NCBI GenBank assembly: GCA_030068075.1
Contig: CM057826.1
Span: 100,305,804-100,369,803, forward strand
DNA from: Paguma larvata
Taxonomy: Eukaryota; Chordata; Mammalia; Carnivora; Viverridae
Length of the DNA stretch: 64,000 nt
Direction: 5' to 3'
Part shown: positions 1 through 17,470 of the stretch, piece by piece
How the letters are laid out: the number at the start of each line of letters is the position of its first letter
How positions within the stretch are numbered: the stretch's first letter is position 1
Program-made: the position numbers and the translations under genes
Notes under the pieces: model-generated
What the model saw: the letters and a program-made list of their open reading frames with translations, nothing else
What the model was told of the DNA's origin: nothing
Database searches by the model: none

Positions 1-62
1 AATTTTGGAAGAAATTAGGTAAAAACAGAACTTGGATAAGCCTAACCAACACATGTCTAGCA

Positions 63-235
63 CAGTGGTTCTAACAGTGTGGTCCCCAGGCTGGCAGCAA
101 CGGAAACACCTGGAACTTATTACAAAGACTCCATCCCATATCTAGTGGATGAGACATGCCGGATTGGCCCCAGCAACTTGTGTTTTTACAGGGCTTCCAG
201 GACATTGTGATGCACTCAAGCTTAAGAATCACCAC
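63..235 (+). repeat. MER5A-like hAT DNA transposon remnant
   Basis: It begins cagtggttct and ends aagaatcaccac, near-inverted termini typical of MER5-type elements. The interior has the expected cacctgg and gatgcactcaagc motifs. A 7-bp repeat tctagca flanks it at 56-62 and 236-242, consistent with the 8-bp duplication of hAT elements with one change. Confidence 0.75.
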
Positions 236-1557
236 TCTAGCAGCAACTGCTTATGACCCTTCTTAACAGGCATTTCACATACATTTCCGAATATTCTGAA
301 CTCCAGCTGAATGTTTCTGTGGATGGCAACGTTGTGCTTTTGGTTTTGTCTCCAGGATCTTCCTTCTCCTCTCCTGGATTCTGAGTTATTCGGTCTATGC
401 TGCTGAAAACCTGTGAGATGAAGCAGCGGTGTTTATTAATATCTTCTTGAAAGAGTCAGTCAGAAAATAAAACCCAAACCTTGGGAGTAAAGCCTGAGAG
501 TATTACTAAAGTTTCAGTTGGGGCAGTGTATTCAGAAGGTACTTTCCAATGCTGTTTACTTGGGTCCTGAGATGAATGGTCAATGTATATGTATTTTTTT
601 TCTTCTTGGAGTGGGGAGCTATGAATTCATCACCCTCTCGCCCTATCTCGTTATGGACTTTGTATCTGCAAACAAAATCCATAGACGCATCGGGGTTTCT
701 AGACCTGGGGATCAATGCACACCTTAGATTACTTTATAACCATGATGTCAATCAGAAAAAGAAAATCACAGAAAAAAAGACTTAATGGCCAACAGTCAGG
801 GGTGGGAAGGAGAAAAATGAATTCGAATTGAGCGCAAACAGAAGAATAAATTACCTGGTTCAAGAGGTGTGTGGAGGGGGAATGCAGTACATATGGTAAT
901 GAGTCAAAGGTCTCTGGCTTATACATCACATATGCAGACACGCAGCTTTCCACGCTGGCACTGGTGTTTCTGAAGGGGGTCAGAGCTTAGGCAAACCTGA
1001 GATCTCTGAGGTCCCACACAGGAAAGGTGGGAGGGAACATACAGAGCTGGGAGCCCTGTGCAGAAGTGATCCTTACTGCACCATGCAGCCACTCCCTGTT
1101 CTCATGGGAGGGGCCCTTAGACAGCCCATGGTCTACTAGGGTGAGGACCAGGATGGCTAACCAACAGGGGACAGGAGGAAGGAAACAGAGTTCAGGGCCT
1201 GGCTTGGATGCTCCAGAGAATAGGCACTGGGAAAAGCCTGCACTCAGTGTGATCGACACTTCAGTCCCCACCCCCTCTGGGGAAACCTCACCTCTCCATG
1301 GCCTTCCTATAAACAGTGAGGTCAATGCCAGCCCATCTGCAGAAGTTCTGTATCTAGGTAGCCACATAGAAAAAGGTACGGACACTTAATGAACCCTACG
1401 GGTTATAGAAAAGCTGAACAATCACCACGCAAAATGCCATGGCAACAGAATGTGCGTAGCTACTGAAAATATCACAAGGGAGGCAGGGGGCCCTTTAGGT
1501 TTGTTTCCATCTTCCTAGGGCCCTGCCCAATCTCAGGACTTTCAGGTTTCTTTATTT

Positions 1558-1560
<3 letters not shown>

Positions 1561-1597
<37 letters not shown>
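1561..1597 (+). repeat. GT dinucleotide microsatellite
   Basis: About 18 uninterrupted GT units. Confidence 0.95.
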
Positions 1598-1601
<4 letters not shown>

Positions 1602-1885
1602 ATTCTTACCACTATCAGTAAAAATTATCCATCTCAGACATCGATTTTATTATCTTCTCCCATTTCCAAAATTCTAGCTTGGCTTCCTACAGGCTTTTTC
1701 ATATAACTTACGTTTTCTATCATTGGTTACCATATTTTCTTATTCTGTATCGACTATCCCCAATGGTCCTACTTGATATCAGGGACTCAGAATGCTCCTT
1801 TGTGTTGTATTCCTTGTGATACTAGGAGGGACTATGCACATGATGACCTCAAGCTTCATGTTCTTCATTAAAAGATCAGAGAGGA

Positions 1886-2070
1886 GAGCCGACGTGGCTT
1901 GGTTAAGTGTCCAACTCAGGTAATGATCTCATGGTTTGTGAGATAGAGCCCTGCATCAGGCTGTGCACGGACAGCATGGAGCCTATTTGGGATTCTCTCC
2001 CTCTCTCTCCGAACCTCCCCCACACATGTTCTTTCTCTCTCTGAAAACTAATAAACTCAAAAAAAAAAAA
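1886..2070 (+). repeat. Carnivore tRNA-derived SINE, plus orientation
   Basis: Diverged copy: tRNA-like head, ggtaatgatctcatggtttg box, CT-rich stretch and a terminal A run. Confidence 0.85.
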
Positions 2071-2427
2071 CCAGTCAGAGAAAGTGGCTGATGCCTCCAC
2101 AGTCTGGCACTGAACTAGACTCAGTCACAAAGGATGAGGGCAGTGTTTATATGGTATCATGATCTCCAAAGATAATACTATGAGTGCAAATCTGTGTCTC
2201 CAAGAAAAAAGATATTCATTTGTGGAGAGTGAAACAGGCAGAGAGGGATTCTGGATTATCAAGATGGTGGGGTCACCCTTCCTAGGCTAAAAGGAATTTT
2301 AAGCACAGGAGACCTTAAGCACCAAAACACTATAGGTGGTTTTTACAATCTTGTTCAGCTGTTTAGAAATGCCAACTATCTGGCCTGATGGAGATTCTGC
2401 AGAATGTTTATGCCATATTTCACTTAC

Positions 2428-2540
2428 TTTTGAAAACCTGTGTGAACAAGAGGAAAACTGCCTTATTTCCACATTAAAGTCTTCATCATTTGTGTCATCT
2501 TCTTCCTCGGTCTCCATGTGATGATATTTCTCTGACCGAG
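2428..2540 (-). CDS. MAST4: MAST4 exon 16 of window (acidic segment after kinase)
   Basis: One hundred thirteen nucleotides finish Thr618 and encode residues 619-655, RSEKYHHMETEEEDDTNDED then FNVEIRQFSSCSHRFSK, ending at a codon boundary. The acceptor is ctctgcag and the donor gtaagt. The acidic run and the QFSSCSHRFSK block are characteristic of MAST proteins, and this exon best separates MAST4 from MAST1-3. The next exon, expected to start with a Val-Phe-Ser-Ser-like sequence, is not visible in positions 1-2427. Confidence 0.97.
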
Positions 2541-2738
2541 CTGCAGAGAAATGTTTGGGAACAGTTCCAATCATTCAAAATTTCAGCTTTTAATTTAGAT
2601 ATATTAGGGGTTTCTATATCAAAGCAGCATTATGTTTAAGAACTCATAAGTTCAAGACTGGAAGCTTCTAACACAAGCAGAGAGAATTTTCTACAAAGTA
2701 AAGGTCAAACAATGTTTTATGTCAGATAATTCACGTAC
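2541..2738 (-). other. MAST4: MAST4 intron between exons 15 and 16
   Basis: At 198 nucleotides this is the shortest intron in the window. It is free of recognisable repeats and of phase 1. Confidence 0.9.
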
Positions 2739-2861
2739 TATCAAAATAACTCGTATCATCCTCAGATTCCAGTTGGGGAATAAATTCTGCCTTCTGTCTC
2801 AGCAAACTGTTCCAGTCTAAAGAACGGAAGAATCGATGCTGTTTGACTTCATAGGCGCCAC
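2739..2861 (-). CDS. MAST4: MAST4 exon 15 of window (kinase end, AGC tail start)
   Basis: One hundred twenty-three nucleotides finish Gly577 and encode residues 578-617, [20 protein letters not shown] then [20 protein letters not shown], plus one base of Thr618. The HRFF...LDW block ends the kinase domain. The EFIPQL...TSYFD block is the AGC-kinase C-terminal extension that wraps the N-lobe. The donor is gtacgt. Phase 1 on both sides. Confidence 0.98.
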
Positions 2862-3065
2862 CTTGCGATGGGAAGAGGAGGGAAAGAAGAGAGGGGAAAA
2901 TATTAAACTACCCTCTGAGCAAAGCTTTTGAGAACACCTCCCCTCACCCACTTCAATTCGATTGATAGAGAAATAAAGAATCATGGAAATCTTGCTTTTT
3001 CATTCTACAACAACCCTTCCCCACCCAAATTTTTCCATAATTCATCAGAAGAGGATTTGATTTCG

Positions 3066-3262
3066 CTAACATCTTCTTTATCCATTTGTCAGTTGATGGG
3101 CACTTGGTCTCTTTCCATGATTTGGCTATTGTAGAAAGTGCTGCTTTGAACACTGGGGTACATGTGCCCCTATGCATCAGCATTCTTGTGTCTCTTGGGT
3201 TAATAGCAGTTGCCAGGGCATAGTTTCCGTTTGTTAATTTTTCCGCGACTTCCTCCATTTTT
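3066..3262 (-). repeat. L1 ORF2 3' fragment, antisense
   Basis: Reads as L1 ORF2 C-terminal coding on the minus strand, including the translated motif ALSTIAKSWKETKCPSTDKW. It covers the same region of L1 as the copies at 17.5 and 43.5 kb but is more diverged and lacks the 3' end. Confidence 0.8.
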
Positions 3263-3667
3263 CAAAGGTTAATGATGCGGCCGCTTAAAATCATATTATG
3301 CTGAACCCGGGGGATGTGGACGAACGCAGGCCCAAAGCAGACTCACTCATTATGAAAAATAAAACAAAACAAAAAGACCCCAAATTCTAACAAGGCACAA
3401 AATGTGTTCACAGCAACATTTCCTCAGGAGATAAGGTTGATAAAGATGAATTTTTCCTAAATAGTATATAATGGTTTCCATTCAATTTTATTGGATTGCT
3501 CATTAACATAGGTAGGACTTGGATTCTGTGGATCACAGATTCTTAAGTAAGAAACTGGCAAACCTGTTTCACAGATTTATAAAGCATGTGATGAAAATCA
3601 GTCACAATTCCTAAGTTTTAGGGTTTTTTTGGGAGGGGGCCAATCAGCAGAGTTATTTAGTTCATGA

Positions 3668-3880
3668 CTTTATTTTTATTTTTTTTTCAAGTTTATTCAT
3701 TTATCTGTGAGATGGCAAGTGCAAGTATGGGTGGGGGAGGGGCAGGGAGAGAATCCCAAGCAGGCTCCATACTGTCAGTGCAGAGCCTGACATGGGGTTC
3801 AAACTCATGAACCGTGAGATTATGACGAGAGCCAAAGTCAAGAGTCAGAAACTTAACCTAATGAGCCATCCAAGCGCTCA
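3668..3880 (-). repeat. Carnivore SINE, minus orientation
   Basis: T-rich start, gtttattcatttatctg, then the complement of the tRNA-like head ending near gagccatccaagcgct. Confidence 0.88.
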
Positions 3881-3995
3881 TGATTTTATTGAGGATTTAA
3901 AAGTGCAAGCCCCATCAAAATATACCATACTCCGGGTAAAGGGAAGCAGATACACATGTTAGACAATCAAAGTGTGAAATTAGGCCTCTGCCCTG

Positions 3996-3996
<1 letters not shown>

Positions 3997-4039
<43 letters not shown>
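3997..4039 (+). repeat. AC dinucleotide microsatellite
   Basis: About 21 AC units. Confidence 0.95.
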
Positions 4040-4041
<2 letters not shown>

Positions 4042-4599
4042 TCGAGGAGGGAGATAAGGAAGAATCAATTCTGAAAAAGTATCAGGAAGGGAGACTTCTC
4101 ACAAGACTAAAGCAGACTCTCATCACCTCCCTGCCAGGAGATGCTCTGTAGGTGTGATATCAATGCCTCTCTCCTAAAGTTGTCACCATGCTTCCCACTC
4201 TGTCCTTGGTGTGGTACCAAAAAACAGAACAAAACAAAACACCAAGATGAGAAATGCGAACTGAAGGAGAAGCGGGCCTGGGGGCTGGGGTGTGGAACCT
4301 GTCTGTGTGGTTCAGAGATGTGGCTCTGTCCCTGTCGGGCTACTGCAGCACAGGGTGCAGGCTAGAGCCCCAAACCCAGCCAGGACAAGACCAAAGTGGG
4401 AAAGTCACTCCCCAAAATGAGAATAGATTCTTTTTTACTAAGCATTTGACTGGAATCTTTATCCAGGATGCTACACAGGCATTCCATGTGTTGCCGGCAC
4501 AACAGTGGAGTCTGACATTGACCATAACAGTGATAGGACTGACAGCTTGGACAGGAAGGACTTGGACAATTACTGCAGGAGACATTAGAGGCATCTAGT

Positions 4600-4790
4600 T
4601 CTCTTTAATTAAATCACTGAAAGCAACCCCACAAAGCAGACATTGCATCAACTCCATGTTTGGATGCGGAAACTGAGGATAAGTAACAAAGCATATTGGA
4701 CCATGATTGCCCATTAAGCAAAGGAGGAGCTGAGGTCTGTCTAAAAACACCCAGGTCCATCCTCGGTGTCATACTGCCAACGCCTCCAAA
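4600..4790 (+). repeat. MIR remnant (possible)
   Basis: Shows the MIR order ccatgtttggatg...aaactgagg...gaggagctgaggtctgtct, strongly diverged. Confidence 0.5.
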
Positions 4791-5474
4791 CAGAGCTGGC
4801 AGACACGTTCTTCTCCAGTTTTCTTATCTCAGAGAAGCTAAAAGATCTTAAATATCTATCCAACTTTCCCATTGTGCCAACAGTCCCGAGCTCCAAAAAG
4901 TCAAGCCCTACTTAGTGGCAAACCACACACAACAGTGCAATGACTATCACTTCAGCTGCTGCTCACGGGGACACACCAATGATAGCCGATACTCTGAGGT
5001 TGCTCAGCCGGACTCAGAAAAGCACAGCTCCACAGAGCCAAGAGCTCACAGGGTACTTCTGGACCACACTGAGAGGGTTCGTTGTTTTCATTTCCCTGCC
5101 TGCCACTCTTTGGAACCCAAGTCGGTGAGAACATTCCCTTCATCTCTATGGATGATGACAAATGGGCCTTCCCCACAGAGTCACAGCTCACTGGTGACCC
5201 AGCTCACATCTCTCATCCTTTGGCCTTTGAGCCCCTCTCAGAAGAGGTTCCGTTACCACGGAGTACTGTTTCTCATGCACTTCTGCAGACATGGGGAACA
5301 AAAGAATTAAAAGGACACACAGGGGAAAAAGGACCTCTGGGCTAAACTGTTGAACAATAGGGATGATGACTTTATGAGCCTGATACAGACGACTGGGCAC
5401 AGGAACTCATGCAAGTGCCCGCACTCATTGTAAGAATTCCCCAGGCAGGGGAAAGGGAACTGATTATATCTGGA

Positions 5475-5645
5475 GCTCCTATTACGTACTATGTTAATGT
5501 ACTTGGTATCTTCAAGAACATACTGGCATTCAGTCCTTGCAATAATCAATCCTGTGAGGTATATACACCGTCCTAGATTAGGAAATTGTGACCCAAGTAA
5601 GGAAGAAACTACTCAAGACCTCCCAGCTGGTACCTGGGTGGGAGT
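5475..5645 (+). repeat. MIR remnant
   Basis: The order ctattacgtactatg, cagtccttgcaataatc, tgtgaggtatatac, ggaaattgtgac and ctcccagctggtacc follows the MIR consensus. Confidence 0.65.
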
Positions 5646-6781
5646 CAGTCACATCTGAGCAGCTATAAAGTCCAACAAACCAGGCTGCCATGAAGTACTT
5701 CACAAGTTCAAAAGTCTAGTTCAAGTAGGACAAGTTTCCTAATTGCAAGTTATGCTTTGCCCTCATGTTCTCCCTTGAGTTCCTCTCTCCTTTCATGGAA
5801 GTTTCTTAAACATCCATTATGTTCTTCACACTCCTTTTCTCAGCCTCTCCAGTCTCTTGGGAAAAGGTGAATTCGCACATTTTCATGGTGCATTATTTTG
5901 TCCGCTAAATATGCATTAAATCCAAAATGCTGTCATTGGAAGCAGCATGGCAGGCCTGCGGGATTCTCAGCCTTGTTCTCCGGGCCCTACTGGGATCTGT
6001 CACATTGGACCTGCCTGTTTGGCAAGTATTTCTCGACAATGCTAATAGCTTGGGCAGGGTCTTTTAAATGTTTCTTTTGAGCTTCCGCTAGGAGATTCAC
6101 TTCTTAAACTGTCAAAACCCTGAAAAGAACGCAAGTTGCAGTCAGGGAGAAAAATGTGGAGAGATAATGCCCAGCATATCATATATAAACACGGACACGC
6201 TGACCATCACCATAACTGTTTCGTTAAATCCAGCCCAATCAAGTTCCCAAACATTCTTGGAGGAGGGCAACAGGCAGTAGACTCCATGGGAAATCTCTCC
6301 AAACCGACCCAAGAACACTGAAGAGAAGTGGGCTCTTTGGAAGGGATGTGCCGATTCTAATGTTATCTTTAGACGTTCCTCAGGACCACGCGTCCCCAGG
6401 ACAGATGACTGGTAACCATAAAGCGGTGTCTGTTGTTGCAGGCCGTCTGACAATGTCGCCGTTTCCCCTATTTGGCTCAAGTGAGTGAAAATCACTCCTC
6501 AGAACTCTGCCCCACACGGGGCCTTGACACCAATTCTTTGACTCATATCTCAGGAGCCAGAAAGCAAATCTGAATGCAGGTCACAGAGGGCAGGGAGCAA
6601 AGAGTTTGCTAAGTCACTGCAGACAAAAGGAAGATCAAATAGGGTGGGAAGAAATATAAAGTACTCTGTTCAAAGAGTTCAATCGGCTCAAGATAGGGGC
6701 ACCGCCACCATTCCTGTATCTTATACGTCCAAAGGGGGAAAGCATGAGATTACACAGGCAGAAAAGTAAAACGACAATACT

Positions 6782-6807
6782 AGCAGCAGCAGCAGCAGCA
6801 GCAGCAG
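6782..6807 (+). repeat. AGC (CAG/CTG) triplet repeat
   Basis: Eight full AGC units plus two bases. On the transcribed (minus) strand it reads as CTG/GCT units. Confidence 0.95.
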
Positions 6808-6845
6808 TGTCACACCTGGTTTTAAGAGCCACAGTGAGTGAACTT

Positions 6846-7000
6846 TTATCCTCATGAAAAGGTGGGCACTTCTCTCAGCTCCATTTTACAGATGAGGAAA
6901 TGAGGCACAGAAAGTGAAACATCCTGCCCCCAGTCACACAGCAGAGATTTAAATTCAGGCAATCTGACTGCAGAGTTTGTGCCCTTAACTTCTATTTATA
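6846..7000 (+). repeat. MIR element
   Basis: Contains ccattttacagatgaggaaa, tgaggcacagaaagtg and gtcacacagcagag in MIR order. Confidence 0.85.
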
Positions 7001-7139
7001 TTGTCTTTCCTACTCGAAGGCCCACTCACCCACTGCAAAAGACAAAAATGCACATGGTCCTCCAGTAATAGGCTCAACTCAAAGAAGTTTTCCCAAGGAA
7101 GCCTGCAGTTTGAATCCTGTTTGGTTTTCTAATGCAGTC

Positions 7140-7320
7140 AATGAGAAATTTTTCTGCAAAAACCCGAATAGTAAATACTTTAGGCTTTGTGGGCCGGTTT
7201 TATGATTCAACTCTGCTACTGTACCATGAAGGCAGCCATAGACAATGCATGTGAATGGTACTGCAGTGTTTCAATAAAACTTTATTTACGAGACGAAAAT
7301 ATGGCCTATGAGTTTCAATA
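7140..7320 (+). repeat. hAT-type DNA transposon remnant
   Basis: Contains aaatactttaggctttgtg, ggcagccatagacaatgcat and caataaaactttatttacga, the hallmarks of a common mammalian non-autonomous hAT family. The exact family name is uncertain. Confidence 0.7.
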
Positions 7321-8353
7321 CATGATCATGAACTTTAGTAGAGAGCATATTTAGCAAGAATGGCGCCCTCCAACCGGGAAAGCAGTGGGCAAAAATGGGG
7401 AATAATAGAAGATATGTATTTGGAGTTGCTGCAAATTATTTTTGCCTTGGAAAAATTGAGGGAGAGAATGATTTCTTCAGTATTTTCTGATATCTCTATT
7501 ACAATGAGGAAGAATGAAATGGCTCAGAGTAAAAAATCCATCAGGACAAAAATTTTCACAGGTGAAAATTATGGAAACTGTCTACTGTATGTGTTTTGTA
7601 CTTATATTTAATCTTTAGTGCCATCTAGATAAATTCACCTACTGGGGTTCTATACGGGGATGACTGTCCATTCAGAGTATTAGAAAGAAAAGGAAAATGA
7701 GGGGCAGAAACAAAACCTGTTTGGAGAACAGGTGGGAAAAAATAATTGACAAGAAACAAATCTATTATCTTCTTAATCTTGAAAGCCAATGGTTTTAATC
7801 CTCTTTCTTGGGCTTTGGTGCTGATCACCATGATGAGACAGCATAGTTCAACCTCAGACACTCATTTCCAGAAATTAATTAGTTCAAGGACTGATAACCC
7901 ATTTTAAAGCCTATAGATGGAATGTGCTGGGTCAAATCCTTCTGGGAATACATGTTTTAAACAAAAAAAGCTCTATATCTTGAATCATCTGTTTTAAATT
8001 ATTTAAGATGCAGGTTTTTCAGGACAGAAGAGTTACATGTGCCCTTGAGGTTTTCTTCCAGATGAATTTTATTTATTGAAACAAGTAAGAATAACTTATG
8101 CTTTGGAAAAACAAACAAGAAAAAAAGTCAAACACACATAACCACCAACCCTCCTACTATATATGTTGCTCTGAATCAGGAAAAAAAAACAAAAACACAG
8201 AATATGATTGTTATAATGTGTTGTAGTCATGTTCTACATCAACCAACAGATGTTTCCTAGGCAAAAAAACCAAACACAGACAAGAACCGCTTAATGCTCC
8301 ACAAAGACATTATTTCTTGCATATTAGCAAAATTAAAACATATGGGCTCTAAC

Positions 8354-8455
8354 CTGTTCCCAGTCTCTCCAGGGGATTCTGCCTAAGAAGCAAGGTAATC
8401 AGATCCTGGGCATCGGGGGGTGGCGCCTCTTCCTTCTCCGGCCAGTTGATCTCAT
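8354..8455 (-). CDS. MAST4: MAST4 exon 14 of window (kinase C-lobe)
   Basis: One hundred two nucleotides finish Asp543 and encode residues 544-576, EINWPEKEEAPPPDAQDLIT then LLLRQNPLERLGT, plus one base of Gly577. NPLERLG is the C-lobe motif before the H/I helices, and its Arg is the conserved partner of the APE Glu. The donor gttaga is non-consensus at its third and sixth positions. Phase 1 at both ends makes this a frame-neutral exon, though skipping it would destroy the kinase fold. Confidence 0.97.
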
Positions 8456-13214
<4,759 letters not shown>

Positions 13215-13359
13215 TTAGCAAGTATAGTATTAGCTAGGATTGAAGAAGACTATCAGTCAGATTACAGAATGACCGCTGTCCGCAGACACAGCATACCAAA
13301 TTCCTAAGTGGGGAATGTGCAGAGTAATCCCATTTTTAACTAAGATGTGGTATGGAAAA

Positions 13360-13436
13360 AATATATAAATATAAATATATATACATAAATATGTGTATAT
13401 ATAAACACATACATACATACATTTTTTTTTTTTTAA
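13360..13436 (+). repeat. TA/CA-rich simple repeat and T run
   Basis: Degenerate ataaatatatatac and acatacatac units followed by about 14 T. Confidence 0.8.
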
Positions 13437-13511
13437 AGTACCAGTTCTCCTAAGAGAGAAGATCTGGCTTCAAAGTGAAACTGAAATTTGAAGAAGGAAA
13501 TACACCAGTAT

Positions 13512-13700
13512 AAAGCATGGATTCTGGAATCAGGCTGCCTGAGTTTGAATCCTGGCTCTGACTCTTACAGGCGGAGAGATCTTAGACAAGCTAGTCCTGG
13601 GTCTTTCTTCTAATATCATGATAGTAAGACTGTCATTCCTTGTAAGATTATTACATAGATTACATAAGGTGATATATGCAACGAATTTAGACGTTGTGAT
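13512..13700 (-). repeat. MIR remnant
   Basis: The order ggattctggaatcaggctgc, gagtttgaatcctggctctg and tacataaggtgatatatgc follows the complement of MIR. Confidence 0.65.
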
Positions 13701-14454
13701 AAATGTTAGTTATCATAACCACACCAAGGTTTATAAAGCCAAGTGCTGGTGTGGGGGGTGGAAACAGGTGGAAATCAGGCACGCTATGCTTTTGTCTTGT
13801 GTCTACTAGTAAAGTATCTAGTAAGTCTCCCCGCTTCTTCGGTTTCAGTTCACTCATCCGCAAAATGAAAAGGTCAAACTAGATGATATTTAATGTTTCT
13901 CTGAGTTTTATAGTTTGGGGATTCTGTTCAAACAATTACAAGAGCTTAAATTAGATGCTTTTGAAGATTGTTTTGGCCTTTCATAATCTATTCCTTTTAT
14001 TAACTTTGTTTATCTCAATAAGTCATGGCCAAACACATTGAAATTGAATGTAAAACTGATCAAAATAAGAACACTTAAAACGTAAACCATAAAGGTCAAA
14101 AGAAGAAGTGCTAAATTTTCCTGACTTGTATCTCCTTTTCTCTTAAATTCTTTTTTAATTTCATACCGTAGACCAAAAAGAATGCATTTTTTATTCATTC
14201 CTTAAGAAGCTTAGTATCATGAATGGTTTTATGATATGTGATGAAAGTAGGAAAAATCCCATCACCTATATCCTAACTTTAATGACCAATTGAGAGGAGG
14301 TAGTTAGGATTAAAAGCTATTAAAAAAGAAAAACAACCGTTTTCCAAATAGCACTAATTTTCCCTTTGTTATAGTAGAGCAGGCACTTTACAAGCAATTA
14401 TCAGAAGATAATGACTGGGAAGACAGCCATCTCATTGCCTGGCTTCAGTTCCTA

Positions 14455-14796
<342 letters not shown>

Positions 14797-16733
14797 TCAC
14801 GGGAAGTGAGGATGCTTCTGGGTACGGTAAATTCTGTGATCGTCAACTCTGTTTCACATTCACGGGGCAGCTGGAATCCAGCTCACGCAAGCTGTCCTAG
14901 CGGCTACATCCATCCCATTCCAAGGCGAAATCTTACAGCTAGGTTTATTTATTTCTTTATCTTTCAATAAAGGTCATCAATTGTACATAAGGCATCAAAT
15001 TCACCCTCATGGCAGGGAAGGAAATGGACAGTTCCCAGGGTGAGCTATTTCCCAACAGGTAGCTGATGTTTTCAGTTTTTCCACACACAAAATTCAGTAT
15101 TTATATCAGAACAGGAAGAATATTAACAAAAGTACATACATACCACGAGTTACATCCTTTTTGGTGTTAGATATATGTCACTGACTATATGACTGACTAA
15201 AACAATAATTTTCTATATGATACCCATGAGACCTGCAAAAAGGATCAAAGCTTGTTAGGGTGGGAGGCTTCCAACCTGAAGGTAATTTACCTCCCATGAC
15301 ATTTCAAGATAAATGATAAGTGTGTAATAGGTCATATGAGGCTGTCCTACAAAGAAGAGACCTCAGCATGATTTACACCTATGCCTGTTTCAACAGAAAA
15401 TTCCTTTCTCGATAAAAGGGGACCAATAATATACCTAATTTCCACTCCATCCGACCCATGGCCAAGGTGACAGCCAACTTTACTGTAAAGGAGGAGGCTG
15501 CACTGAATTTCTGGTGCAAGACTCACTCGCATACTCTACAGAACCACTTCTGGCTGGGGAGAGACAATGAACTCCCTGACTCTTGAGGTGGAAGGAACAA
15601 GTAGAAAGAGAGGAAGAGGCTTAAAACTTCGCCTGGAAATGATGAGCAACAGAGAAAATGTCTTGGATCGGCTCATTTTCTCTTAAGTTACTTCTCACTT
15701 GACATTATTGTGGGAGAACAAATTTGAACTCTGTTAGGAAATGCTCAAATAAGTAATAATTTACCTAAACAGCCATCATTCACAGTAAAGTATATCCAAC
15801 ATCTGCCTCTTAAAACAAGGGGTTATTCTGATCGAGATGCGTATTCTGCTAGTTATTTTCATTGTTTCTAAAAAAGGAAAGTAAGGGCGACTAGAATACT
15901 GTACCCTGCAGAACTAATATGTCCGGATAATCCACTTCTGTAAATCTTAGTCTATTCGATCTCAGTTTAATTGGTATTCACATGTTCTGCTCAAGTGTTC
16001 AACTAGCAAACTGTTTTTCTTTCGAGTATGTGTATGTGTATCTTTGTCTTCTCATTGTATCCATCCTTCTCCTTCACTTGCAAAATCGCATATTGTTTTT
16101 GTCTATGTTCAAACCTTTTTTTTTTTTTTTTTTGCTTTACTTTATCCCCCTTCTCATTATTTCTTTGGTCTTCTCTTCCTTCCTTCAGTGTATAGAGAAA
16201 ATCTCTTTTATCCACACTTTAGATAACCAACCCAAGGAACAATCGAGTGCTGTTATTCCCACTGTATAACAAATTGACGGGGAATTGGGCAGCGAACACC
16301 TTCAGCCGGGGCCAGGGGTCTTCTTCAGGATGCCAAATGCTGGGGCTCCCACCAGCTGGGGTTATCTCCACACCTGTTTTTCTGGTGAGGTCTGATATCA
16401 GGATTGATAATTTCAACAAATTTTTAAACTGATGCAACATGAATATGAAAAAAAGCTTTGTTGTTTATTAAAAAAAAAACCCACACAAGTGGAATGCTTT
16501 GGAAAGTACTGATAAATGTGTTAAATGTGAGTTACCAAATAAAATTCCTATTTCAGTGTGGGTGAGGTTTTCAAAAGTTGACAATATAATACAAATCTAC
16601 ATTACTACATTCAGATTGCTTCAGATTCTTGCTTCACCTTTAAAAGTAGTGAAAAGTGGAAAACAAAAACTATGTATTATAAGTATGGTCTATATAGGCT
16701 GTCTAAAAAAGGCTTTATATCAAAAGACTAGTA

Positions 16734-16900
16734 GGGATGTCTGGGTGGCTCAGCTGGCTGGGTGTTCAACTCTTTGTTTCAGCTCAGGTCATGTTCCCAG
16801 GGTCATGGATTGAGCCCTGTGTTGGGCTTCACGCTGAGTGTAGAGCTTGCTTAAGATTCTCTCTCTTTCTCTCTCTCTCTCTTCCTCTCTCTCAACCCTC
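16734..16900 (+). repeat. Carnivore SINE, plus, 3'-incomplete
   Basis: Head gatgtctgggtggctcagct followed by a long CT tract. The usual A-rich tail is missing here. Confidence 0.85.
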
Positions 16901-17166
16901 AGGTTGGCAGGGGGTCAGGGAGAGAGTAAGTCTCTAAGGAATTTTGGAAGCAAGGTTTCCAGGACCTTGAGGGGCTAGCTGTTGCTAGGGAAACACCATT
17001 TATTACCATTTAATAAAACCTCAGTCATGAGACCCTTTAGATGTATATCGGGGGGCCATAAGCTTGGAGTATGATTGCTAGCAAATATCTTAAGCAGTTG
17101 AGATAAAGGAAGTTGATTTATAGGGTCTCATTCTCTCTCATTCTTTCTCTCTCTATCTCTCTTTCT

Positions 17167-17374
17167 CGGGGAGCTTGGGTGGCTCAGTCGATTAAGCATC
17201 CGACTTCAGCTCAGGTCATGATCTCAGAGTTCATGAGTTCAAGTACCGATAATAGCTTGGAATCTGAGGCCTACTTTGGACTCTGTGTCTCCCTCTCTCT
17301 CTCTCTGCCCCTGCCCTGCTTGTGCACTATCACTCTCTCGAAAATAAATAAGTTAACATTAAAAAAAAAAAAAA
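17167..17374 (+). repeat. Carnivore SINE, plus
   Basis: Complete head to tail (gagcttgggtggctcagtcg ... ataaataagttaacatt-A14). The CT-rich flanks at 17130-17165 and 17375-17442 look like pieces of an older SINE into which it may have inserted. Confidence 0.88.
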
Positions 17375-17470
17375 GATTTTGTCACTCTCTCCTTTTGCCC
17401 CTCCCACTTGTGTGCATGCACTCTAAAATTAAAAAAAAAGACTAGTAAATTTATATATATTTAGATAGCC

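Larger units (their letters stand above)
1..2427 (-). other. MAST4: MAST4 intron downstream of exon 16 (partial)
   Basis: No coding exon is visible. It holds an old hAT-type DNA transposon (63-235), a GT microsatellite (1561-1597) and one plus-strand SINE (about 1886-2070). The stretch at 980-1390 is open in two opposed frames but matches nothing I know. Confidence 0.8.
2862..8353 (-). other. MAST4: MAST4 intron between exons 14 and 15
   Basis: This 5.5-kb phase-1 intron holds an antisense L1 remnant (3066-3262), a minus SINE (3668-3880), an AC microsatellite (about 3997-4039), MIR-like remnants (about 4600-4790, 5475-5645, 6846-7000), a CAG-type triplet tract (6782-6807) and a hAT-type transposon remnant (about 7140-7320). 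No further exon was seen. Confidence 0.85.

Noticed and set aside
987..1389. Overlapping open frames on both strands (132 and 120 codons)
   Set aside because: No domain, no splice context and no family resemblance. Open frames of this size occur by chance in GC-richer intron sequence.
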